Positions 1 through 4,932 of a DNA stretch of 7,686 nt are shown in pieces. The stretch lies in NCBI GenBank assembly GCA_964371935.1, contig CAYJOT010000032.1, positions 1-7,686 of the forward strand, written 5' to 3'. The notes below the pieces were generated by a model. That model saw only the letters and a program-made list of their open reading frames with translations, ran no database searches and had not been told where the DNA came from. This stretch comes from JACQRW01 sp964371935. Its GTDB lineage: Bacteria; Patescibacteriota; Minisyncoccia; Sungbacterales; HO2-52-23. A program made the position numbers and the translations under genes. Every line of letters starts with the position of its first letter. Positions within the stretch are counted from its first letter, which is position 1.

Positions 1-19
1 CTTGTGGAAAACTTAATGG

Positions 20-520
20 CTACTTCCCCCCGTCTCTCCGCCTCCGGTACATGAAAAACCAGACATAACAGGCGATCAATAATAAAACATTTGGAACGAA
101 TATCTGCGGCGTTGACCATGGAATGCCGTCTATCTCAAAACGCGAGACCGGCCAAAGAAACGGTGTCGGGAAAAAACGGTACGAGTGCGTAGGAATATCA
201 AGGAGGATATGCAAGCCCCATGCGGAGAATTCCCAGATGGGACGCCTGAAAAATGCCCAAAGCATGAAAAAGAGGATCAGAAAAATAACAAAACTGTGCG
301 AGACCTGATAGAGCTGGCTGACGTAATGGGGAATATTCAGCGACGATGGCGGCTCTGCAAAATCGGGGCGCTGGTTCAGCCCCAAAACCACGGCCACCCA
401 AAAAATACCGAATGAAAAAAGATCGGGTATTATACCAAAGGAAAAAGAAAGGAGAAAGCTTCTCCGGCCTCTCCGCCCGAATGCCAACCCGCCCCATAAT
501 CCATGAGAGAAAATATCCAT
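20..520 (-). CDS. YdjM/DUF457-like inner-membrane putative metal-dependent hydrolase
   Basis: A 166-residue membrane protein resembling the YdjM (LexA-binding, DUF457) family of putative membrane-bound metal-dependent hydrolases, whose substrate is unknown. The family's scattered His/Asp pattern is visible: His6 in the N-terminal SHGLWGG, Asp33 in a PD pair, His75 in SHS, then His104, Asp108 and His112 in HILLDIPTH. These probably form a metal site at the membrane face. Hydrophobic segments lie at about residues 23-48, 76-92, 98-110 and 139-158, and the tail is strongly basic (RRRR at 159-162). The ATG start lies 14 nt after the stop of the upstream membrane gene with no Shine-Dalgarno, so it is probably co-transcribed with it. 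The stop is TAG. The family call rests on motif spacing alone, and the catalytic role is inference. Confidence 0.7.
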   Translation of the reverse strand: MDIFSHGLWGGLAFGRRGRRSFLLSFSFGIIPDLFSFGIFWVAVVLGLNQRPDFAEPPSSLNIPHYVSQLYQVSHSFVIFLILFFMLWAFFRRPIWEFSAWGLHILLDIPTHSYRFFPTPFLWPVSRFEIDGIPWSTPQIFVPNVLLLIACYVWFFMYRRRRDGGK

Positions 521-534
521 GACAAGAAGCGGGC

Positions 535-999
535 TTAAGAATTACGCAGCGCGCGAATAAATGTCCTGACTGTGGTAATCATCACGGGTACTTCCAGATA
601 ATCAATGAGTATTGCGATCCACGCAAAGGTAACGGACTGAAATGCCCGTGCGCCTATCACAAACTCATCCGTAATCCAGAAAAGATGAACCCATTGAATC
701 TGTAATGCCGCCAGATACCATATGCTGCGCCACGAAAAACCTCTTTTTAGCTCGCGCCAATATACCAATGACACGGACAGGAGTGCAGGAATCTCCGTAT
801 AGTCAACGATTACAAGACCCCATTTCAGAGCGCCGGACGCCCCGAAAAGCGATACGCCAAACAGGCGCGGCACGATCGCATCGCCGAACAGCCACATCAA
901 ATGTATGATTTGCAACAGAAAAAGCCCGGTCGTGATGCCGACATTGATGACATAATGCCGATCATACCATTCCCAAAACGCATCAAGATACTCTTTCAC
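535..999 (-). CDS. Unrecognised multi-pass membrane protein with internal duplication
   Basis: I do not recognise this family. The open frame extends to a TTG at 1050, but a strong promoter lies inside that extension, 7 nt before the GTG at 997-999, so I start there (154 residues). The protein is hydrophobic with roughly four membrane segments (about 17-38, 57-80, 92-110, 122-144). Two halves look related: residues 29-71 carry LQIIHL, W36, D40 and DYTEIP; residues 99-138 carry LQIQ, HL at 105-106, W108, D111 and DYLEVP. Histidine, aspartate and glutamate recurring within apolar segments suggest a ligand-binding or transport role built from a duplicated hairpin, but no function can be named. 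It ends (TAA) 14 nt before the YdjM-like gene, with which it probably forms an operon. Confidence 0.75.
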   Translation of the reverse strand: MKEYLDAFWEWYDRHYVINVGITTGLFLLQIIHLMWLFGDAIVPRLFGVSLFGASGALKWGLVIVDYTEIPALLSVSLVYWRELKRGFSWRSIWYLAALQIQWVHLFWITDEFVIGARAFQSVTFAWIAILIDYLEVPVMITTVRTFIRALRNS

Positions 1000-1006
1000 A
1001 ACCCGA

Positions 1007-1035
1007 AATATATCATAGAAAGAGCCGGCTGCCAA
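1007..1035 (-). promoter_or_regulatory. Promoter of the duplicated membrane protein (leaderless GTG)
   Basis: On the minus strand the -35 box is TTGGCA (1030-1035), the spacer is 17 nt, and the -10 box is TATATT (1007-1012), each 5 of 6 matches to the sigma-70 consensus. TG two bases before the -10 box gives an extended -10. The GTG start (997-999) is 7 nt past the -10, about where transcription should begin, so the mRNA should be leaderless. The transcription start itself is inferred. Confidence 0.7.
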
Positions 1036-1065
1036 TCGGCAAGATAACAAATATAAATACTTTCA

Positions 1066-1105
1066 CTTACTAAAATAGAAGACGATCGTCAATCGTTTTA
1101 GTAAG
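1066..1105. repeat. Nested palindromic element A (core GACGATCGTC)
   Basis: Perfect 10-bp inverted arms, CTTACTAAAA at 1066-1075 and TTTTAGTAAG at 1096-1105, enclose the perfect palindrome GACGATCGTC at 1081-1090. All parts share one centre (1085.5), with 5 non-complementary bases between arm and core on each side. The element starts 9 nt after the metallopeptidase stop and ends about 30 nt before the next -35 box. The same core with different but equally complementary arms recurs at 4873-4916. There is no U-run as in a canonical intrinsic terminator. Possible roles are an mRNA 3'-end hairpin, an unconventional terminator, or a dimeric protein binding site. Confidence 0.85.
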
Positions 1106-1114
1106 CTCTACTTT

Positions 1115-1438
1115 TCATTTTAACTTTATCCCCCGCAGTTCTCTCCGAAGCTCGCGATGATTCGGTATCGTGCAGCTAACGAGTGCCCAGAAATCCGGCG
1201 AGTGGTTCAGTTCCTGCAGATGGCAAAGCTCGTGTACAATAATGTAATCGGCCAGATGGGCGGGTAGCAGCGCAACCCGGTAATTAAAATTAAGGTTTTT
1301 CTGCTTCGAACAACTCCCCCACCGGGTTCGTTGATTGCGGATCGCGATCCGGTTGAATGAAAAGTTGTATACGGCATTCAATTGCTGAACCCGTACATGT
1401 ACAAATGCGTGCGCGTATTCGCGATGATTGCGGAACAT
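1115..1438 (-). CDS. Minimal YgjP-type (DUF45, SprT/M48-like) zinc metallopeptidase
   Basis: A 107-residue protein carrying the C-terminal catalytic core of the YgjP/DUF45 metallopeptidase family. Visible signatures are RTRWGSCS (37-44) and VHELCHLQELNHSPDFW (68-84). The latter contains the HExxH zinc motif (His69, Glu70, His73) with a likely third ligand at His79. Usual family members exceed 200 residues; the N-terminal half is missing here. The frame extends to a TTG at 1471, but that codon sits in the T-run of a terminator. The ATG at 1436-1438 has GGAG 7 nt upstream (1446-1449); an ATG at 1442-1444 is too close to it. The stop is TGA, showing that TGA is read as stop here. The substrate is unknown; the fold suggests a cytosolic peptidase. 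Confidence 0.8.
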   Translation of the reverse strand: MFRNHREYAHAFVHVRVQQLNAVYNFSFNRIAIRNQRTRWGSCSKQKNLNFNYRVALLPAHLADYIIVHELCHLQELNHSPDFWALVSCTIPNHRELRRELRGIKLK

Positions 1439-1445
1439 CTTCATA

Positions 1446-1449
1446 CTCC
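1446..1449 (-). promoter_or_regulatory. Shine-Dalgarno deciding the metallopeptidase start
   Basis: GGAG on the minus strand lies 7 nt upstream of the ATG at 1436-1438 and only 1 nt from the ATG at 1442-1444. It therefore favours the inner start. Confidence 0.6.
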
Positions 1450-1469
1450 ATATGTTAGATGCAATAAAC

Positions 1470-1503
1470 AAAAAACTCCAGCGAACCTTACGGCTGGCTG
1501 GAG
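1470..1503 (-). terminator. Intrinsic terminator of the ArsA-like gene
   Basis: On the minus strand CTCCAGC (1497-1503) pairs perfectly with GCTGGAG (1476-1482). After one C/C mismatch, an inner AGCC/GGTT stem closes on a GTAA tetraloop of GNRA type. Six T residues follow (1470-1475). This is a textbook rho-independent terminator 67 nt past the ATPase stop, and it separates that gene from the metallopeptidase. Confidence 0.9.
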
Positions 1504-1516
1504 CGTGTATGTGCTC

Positions 1517-1545
1517 ATATTACTCGTTGAGATAAAGAAACTCAA
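1517..1545 (-). promoter_or_regulatory. Weak candidate promoter upstream of the terminator
   Basis: TTGAGT (1540-1545) is followed after 17 nt by TAATAT (1517-1522), each 4 of 6 matches. If real, transcription would begin near 1510, and the hairpin at 1470-1503 would lie in the metallopeptidase leader, where it could act as an attenuator. A chance match is quite possible. Confidence 0.25.
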
Positions 1546-1569
1546 GGGTCAGGGTGGGGATAAACTCAT

Positions 1570-2523
1570 TTATACCCTTTGCGATTTTGTGGATAGCAAC
1601 GACCTAAAGCTCAGGTAGAGATTTTCCCCGATCTCCAGTAGGATTGGGCTGGGATCTTGCTGCGTGTGAATATCATTTCTCCGCGGTATTATGGTATGTG
1701 GCACACGCAGGGCTTTGAGTAGATCAACATTCTGTTTCTCATGCTCCTCGTATCTCACATTATTGATAACATACCCCCGTACCTTTCCGCCAAATTTCTG
1801 AATAATTTTCTGAATGTCAAACATTTGAGTTACTGGCCCGAATTCTGGTGTACACACTAAAATAAATACTGCCCTTCTCATCATCCTGGCTACTGAAACA
1901 ATATCTCTTGAGTACGTATCAATACTTTCAAAGTACTCGCCACTTATATAATCTGCAACATCAGACCACCTCAATACAATTGAGGCAAAAAACTGTGTGC
2001 CCCGTTTCTTGAGATTGTGAAGCGTCCGCACCATACTATCCGTATGCGACAACAATCTTTCCAAGCCCGCCGTGGGTTCCACATCAAGAATAATATTCTT
2101 GAATTCCTCACTTTCCAAAGTAGAGAGAACCGTAACCAATACTGTAAATTTATGAAGCGCAGAGATGTCAATCGGTACCCCGAAGAATTCAAGTAGCGCA
2201 TCTGCAAGGGCAATCAGACCGAAATGACCTGGAAATTGTTCGAAATACTGATTGAGTTCAAGACCTTCTCTCTTTACCTGCAGAACGTTTTTGTATTCTG
2301 GGTTTTCAACGATTACAATAGATAGGTTTGATTCTATTCTGTGAATCGCATTCGCGGGCACCGCAATGTCGCCTCCTATACCCAGGGTATTAGTTACACT
2401 GTGCCCTCCATCACAATCAATCAAAAGTGTCCTCTCGCCTTTCCGAGCGAGAGCGAGCGCGAACGACGTCGCTGAAATGGTTTTACCCACTCCGCCTTTG
2501 CCACAAAAAAAGACCATTTTCAT
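1570..2523 (-). CDS. ArsA/Get3-family (anion-transporting-type) ATPase
   Basis: A 317-residue P-loop ATPase of the deviant Walker A group, closest by motif to ArsA/Get3. GKGGVGKT (8-15) includes the signature Lys9. Switch I is DCDGGHS (36-42), with Asp38 at the position of the catalytic Asp in Get3's STDPAH. FPGHFGLIALADALL (97-111) resembles a stretch found in the family, switch II is LDVEPTAGLERLL (146-158), CTPEFGPV (224-231) matches the TPE motif, and NN at 254-255 is the likely adenine contact. No CxxC zinc pair as in Get3 is present. Family members power arsenite pumps or target tail-anchored proteins; no ars or membrane partner is adjacent, so the substrate is unknown. A Shine-Dalgarno and its own terminator mark it as an independent unit. 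It looks more AT-rich than the helicase region (21 G+C of 60 in 1921-1980). Confidence 0.85.
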   Translation of the reverse strand: MKMVFFCGKGGVGKTISATSFALALARKGERTLLIDCDGGHSVTNTLGIGGDIAVPANAIHRIESNLSIVIVENPEYKNVLQVKREGLELNQYFEQFPGHFGLIALADALLEFFGVPIDISALHKFTVLVTVLSTLESEEFKNIILDVEPTAGLERLLSHTDSMVRTLHNLKKRGTQFFASIVLRWSDVADYISGEYFESIDTYSRDIVSVARMMRRAVFILVCTPEFGPVTQMFDIQKIIQKFGGKVRGYVINNVRYEEHEKQNVDLLKALRVPHTIIPRRNDIHTQQDPSPILLEIGENLYLSFRSLLSTKSQRV

Positions 2524-2532
2524 GTTAAAGAG

Positions 2533-2539
2533 CTCCCTT
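2533..2539 (-). promoter_or_regulatory. Strong Shine-Dalgarno of the ArsA-like gene
   Basis: AAGGGAG on the minus strand lies 9 nt before the ATG at 2521-2523. It is the clearest ribosome binding site in a window where most starts lack one. Confidence 0.8.
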
Positions 2540-2570
2540 CTGCAATGGTATCAATTTCGCTACTGCTACA

Positions 2571-2599
2571 AAAATACAGTAATTAAACCTAGTGTGCAA
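2571..2599 (-). promoter_or_regulatory. Weak candidate promoter of the ArsA-like gene
   Basis: TTGCAC (2594-2599, 3 of 6 matches) and TATTTT (2571-2576, 4 of 6) are spaced 17 nt apart in the 90-nt gap after the methyltransferase. The resulting leader of about 40 nt would hold the Shine-Dalgarno. The boxes are poor, and read-through from upstream is an alternative. Confidence 0.3.
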
Positions 2600-2613
2600 T
2601 ATACAAAAAGCGA

Positions 2614-3234
2614 TTATTGCTGTTTCTGCCCCACATAAAGAAAATAAGAGCCGCCCATGTATTCCTTGTAAAGGACTTCCGCAAACAACCCATTGAGTTT
2701 CACCCGTAAATTGCACTCTTTGACCCTAAAGATTTGATGGAGTATTCTCACGAAGAAGTTGAGAAAATATAGTGGAAAACTTTTATAAAGTTGCGCATCA
2801 ATAACGGCGATCTTGCCGCCGTGTTTTAATGCGCGGTAAGCACCGGCTATCGCCTGCTCATAATCAGGGATAACCGAGAGACCAAGCATACAGATGACTG
2901 CGTCAAACTCTTTATCAAAATTGACTCGTGATGCGTCGAGCTGTTTAAATTGTATATTTTCGTCCGGGAATCTTCTCGCTTGATCTCTGGCAAGTTTTAG
3001 CATCTCTGTTGAAACGTCCGTACAAAGAATAAGCCCAGCTGGACCGATTTTTTCTGCTAAAAGTTTGAGCGTGTCCCCGGGACCACATGCAAGCTCGAGA
3101 ACCTGAGAAGACACTTCAAGCTCAAGAGTATTTACCGCATCTCGTAACATTCTTGCGTGCTGACGGGGAAAATTTATTTTCCTCCAGAAAGAATAGAAGT
3201 GCCTGAGAAAGATTGAACTGTAATCCTCGTTCAT
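2614..3234 (-). CDS. Class I SAM-dependent methyltransferase (UbiE/PmtA-like)
   Basis: A 206-residue Rossmann-fold methyltransferase. Visible motifs are motif I VLELACGPGD (45-54), an acidic ribose-binding Asp73 in CTDVS, motif II-like Asp100 in QLDAS, FDAVICMLGLSVIP (110-123), and the post-motif ALKHGGKIAVID (135-146). The C-terminal third has an aromatic-rich stretch (FPLYFLNFFVRILHQIF) that could touch lipid or membrane. Small phospholipid or quinone methyltransferases look similar, but the substrate cannot be assigned. The frame extends to a TTG at 3255; I prefer the ATG at 3232-3234, 27 nt after the helicase stop, though neither has a good ribosome site. It is probably the last gene of the helicase operon. 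Base composition resembles the AT-rich ATPase gene more than the helicase. Confidence 0.8.
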   Translation of the reverse strand: MNEDYSSIFLRHFYSFWRKINFPRQHARMLRDAVNTLELEVSSQVLELACGPGDTLKLLAEKIGPAGLILCTDVSTEMLKLARDQARRFPDENIQFKQLDASRVNFDKEFDAVICMLGLSVIPDYEQAIAGAYRALKHGGKIAVIDAQLYKSFPLYFLNFFVRILHQIFRVKECNLRVKLNGLFAEVLYKEYMGGSYFLYVGQKQQ

Positions 3235-3261
3235 TTTCTTGACTAATTTTTGCAATACGAT

Positions 3262-4575
3262 TTACCGAAACCTTGGCGCTCGTCTTGGAGTGTTGCGGCT
3301 GCTTGGATAGCGGGAACGGGAATTGCCAAAGGCCGGGCGAGGCGAACCGCCGACAGGACGAGGAGCGTTTGAGAACCGGCGCGGGGCATGTCTGAACGAC
3401 CGTCCAGTCGGGCGTGGTTCGTAAGCGCTTGGCGCGTGGAGTTTTTCCGGGGGGAGTTCCGGGAGTTTTGAGACCGAGATGAGGGTTCGCAGAAGTCGTT
3501 CAATGTCGCGGACGGCTGATCGCTGGTCGGGCGTAGCAAATGAGATGGCACGGCCCTGCTCGCCTGCGCGGCCGGTGCGGCCGATGCGGTGGATGTAATC
3601 TTCTGGGTTATCCGGAATGTCGTAATTGATGACGAGTTCAATGCCGGCAACGTCAATCCCGCGCGATGCAATGTCGGTCGCAACCAGCACGCGAAACCTG
3701 CCTGTCTTGAATCCCTCAAGCGCTTCCCGACGCTGCGCCAAGCTGCGATTGGAGTGGATTTCTGCGGCGCTATGCCCCATATCGCGGATCGTCTTGCAGA
3801 TTTTTCGCGTGCCGTGCTTGGTGCGGGAAAATACCAGTACGGCTCCGCGGTATTCGGAAAGCAGTTTGTCCAGCAACCGGTTTTTTTCCTCGCGCTTTAC
3901 CACAAAGAGCTCCTGTTCAACACGTTCCGGCACGGCTCCCGGAGGCGCTACCTCCACGCGAAGCGGCAGCTTCATATGCTTGGTTGCCATGCGCACAATG
4001 TCATCGGGCATGGTCGCGGAAAAAAGCATGGTTTGCCGGTCTGTGGTAAGTTTTTCAAAAATCTTTTTGAGCTGCGGGGCAAAACCCATATCGAGCATCC
4101 GATCCGCCTCGTCAAGCACCAAAATCGAGACGTGCTGCAATGACACAGTTTTTTGTTGCAGGTGGTCGATCATGCGCCCGGGAGTTGCAATGATGATCTG
4201 CGGATTTTTTGCCAGTGCGCGAATTTGCGACCCCATAGGCGCGCCGCCGATCAGCACTGCGGTGCGCACTCCGAGACCACCACCGATTTTTCGCAATGTT
4301 TCTTCCACCTGAAGCGCCAATTCGCGCGTTGGCAGAAGCACCAGTCCCCTTGCCTTTTTTGATTCAATCAGCTGAATCATGGGAATGCCAAACGCGAGCG
4401 TTTTACCAGTGCCGGTCTGGGCAATGCCGATCACATCCTTACCCTCAATCCCAATCGGAATAGCCCGCTCCTGTATGGGAGTGGGTGTCGTGAACTGAAG
4501 ATGTGCAAGCGTCTCAAGCAGCCGGGGTGCAATGCCAAGTCCGTGAAAGCTCCCTGAAGTCGTTTTAGGATTCAT
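3262..4575 (-). CDS. DEAD-box ATP-dependent RNA helicase, RhlE-like
   Basis: A complete 437-residue DEAD-box RNA helicase that would unwind RNA duplexes in ribosome assembly, mRNA turnover or cold response. All motifs are in order: Q motif (Phe10 to Gln35), AQTGTGKT (52-59), PTRELA (82-87), GG (110-111), TPGR (131-134), DEAD (155-158), SAT (186-188), ATDIASRGID (299-308) and HRIGRTGRAG (329-338). From about residue 385 a low-complexity tail rich in Arg, Pro and Ser follows, as in RhlE proteins; it probably binds RNA non-specifically. The ATG lies inside the 3' end of the upstream small gene (11-nt overlap) with no clear Shine-Dalgarno, which suggests translational coupling. The methyltransferase follows 27 nt later. 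The sequence is GC-rich (42 of 60 in 3541-3600). RhlE is the best match, but the exact subfamily is uncertain. Confidence 0.95.
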   Translation of the reverse strand: MNPKTTSGSFHGLGIAPRLLETLAHLQFTTPTPIQERAIPIGIEGKDVIGIAQTGTGKTLAFGIPMIQLIESKKARGLVLLPTRELALQVEETLRKIGGGLGVRTAVLIGGAPMGSQIRALAKNPQIIIATPGRMIDHLQQKTVSLQHVSILVLDEADRMLDMGFAPQLKKIFEKLTTDRQTMLFSATMPDDIVRMATKHMKLPLRVEVAPPGAVPERVEQELFVVKREEKNRLLDKLLSEYRGAVLVFSRTKHGTRKICKTIRDMGHSAAEIHSNRSLAQRREALEGFKTGRFRVLVATDIASRGIDVAGIELVINYDIPDNPEDYIHRIGRTGRAGEQGRAISFATPDQRSAVRDIERLLRTLISVSKLPELPPEKLHAPSAYEPRPTGRSFRHAPRRFSNAPRPVGGSPRPAFGNSRSRYPSSRNTPRRAPRFR

Positions 4576-4813
4576 GTATGGTTATTTTCGTCTGGTAGGA
4601 AGAGAGCCAATCCATCACCCGTTTGCGGTGCTTATCTACTGACCATCCGGCCTTACCCTTAAAAAGTGCCGTGTGCGTAATCCGAAACTGCTCAAGCGCC
4701 TCCGGAGTCGCACGCGGAAAACCAGCCGGGATAGTTTTATTGTATGCCTCAATAAACTCCAGCATGGGGGTCTTGGCAATATTCGCTTCCGACTCAAAAC
4801 TTTTGCGCTTCAT
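4565..4813 (-). CDS. Small unrecognised, probably helical protein upstream of the helicase
   Basis: I do not recognise this 82-residue protein. It is charged, cytosolic and probably mostly helical (ESEANIAKTPMLEFIEAYNK, then ATPEALEQFRITHTALF), ending with a basic stretch DKHRKRVMDWLSSY; no signal peptide or cysteine is present. The frame reaches an ATG at 4870, but the added N-terminus would be encoded by the promoter at 4823-4851, so I start at the ATG at 4811-4813. GGAAG (4818-4822) lies 4 nt before that ATG and may serve as a ribosome site if any leader is transcribed. Its stop overlaps the helicase start by 11 nt in another frame. This implies co-translation and perhaps a role in RNA metabolism, which is inference from context only. 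Confidence 0.65.
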   Translation of the reverse strand: MKRKSFESEANIAKTPMLEFIEAYNKTIPAGFPRATPEALEQFRITHTALFKGKAGWSVDKHRKRVMDWLSSYQTKITIHES

Positions 4814-4822
4814 AATACTTCC

Positions 4823-4851
4823 ATCATACAATAAATCAGAGAAAAAATCAA
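4823..4851 (-). promoter_or_regulatory. Promoter of the small gene-helicase-methyltransferase operon
   Basis: TTGATT (4846-4851, 4 of 6 matches), a 17-nt spacer and TATGAT (4823-4828, 5 of 6) lie on the minus strand. The ATG at 4811-4813 is 9 nt past the -10, so the leader would be at most a few bases. The -35 box lies 21 nt after palindromic element B. Confidence 0.6.
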
Positions 4852-4872
4852 GCAGCGGTACCGTAGTCATTC

Positions 4873-4916
4873 ATTCTTAACAAAGTTATGACGATCGTCA
4901 GATAATTGTTAAGAAT
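4873..4916. repeat. Nested palindromic element B (core TGACGATCGTCA)
   Basis: Perfect 11-bp inverted arms, ATTCTTAACAA at 4873-4883 and TTGTTAAGAAT at 4906-4916, enclose the 12-bp palindrome TGACGATCGTCA at 4889-4900. All are centred on 4894.5, with 5 unpaired bases between arm and core on each side. The layout is the same as at 1066-1105: the same core and spacing, but different arms that still pair perfectly. It begins 16 nt after the FemAB stop and ends 21 nt before the next -35 box. No U-run follows on either strand. Confidence 0.85.
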
Positions 4917-4932
4917 CAAATCAGAATCATCT

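Noticed and set aside
1070..1117. Read-through of the metallopeptidase TGA through element A to a TAG
   Set aside because: Only about 14 extra codons would be added, encoded by the palindrome itself. Nothing suggests recoding, and no gene here needs TGA as a sense codon.
1338..1351. 14-bp palindrome CGGATCGCGATCCG
   Set aside because: It is inside the metallopeptidase coding sequence, unrelated to the GACGATCGTC core and without flanking arms. Palindromes of this kind are expected by chance.
2596..2620. 6-bp inverted repeat GCAATA/TATTGC after the methyltransferase
   Set aside because: The stem is short and AT-rich, with a 13-nt loop, no following T-run and no GACGATCGTC core. It is too weak to call a terminator or a third copy of the nested element.
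3243..3719. Minus-strand frame of 158 residues overlapping the helicase end
   Set aside because: It is an out-of-frame shadow of the helicase with low-complexity composition and no motif or start signal.
3626..4312. Long plus-strand open frame (228 residues) antisense to the helicase
   Set aside because: It lies wholly within the GC-rich helicase gene, is rich in Ser/Arg/Cys with no family motif, and the opposite strand has every DEAD-box motif.
4873..4916. Element B as a dif/Xer recombination site or as a canonical terminator
   Set aside because: Its 11-bp arms are separated by 22 nt, not the 6-8 nt typical of Xer sites, and their sequence is unlike dif. No T-run follows the stem on either strand.
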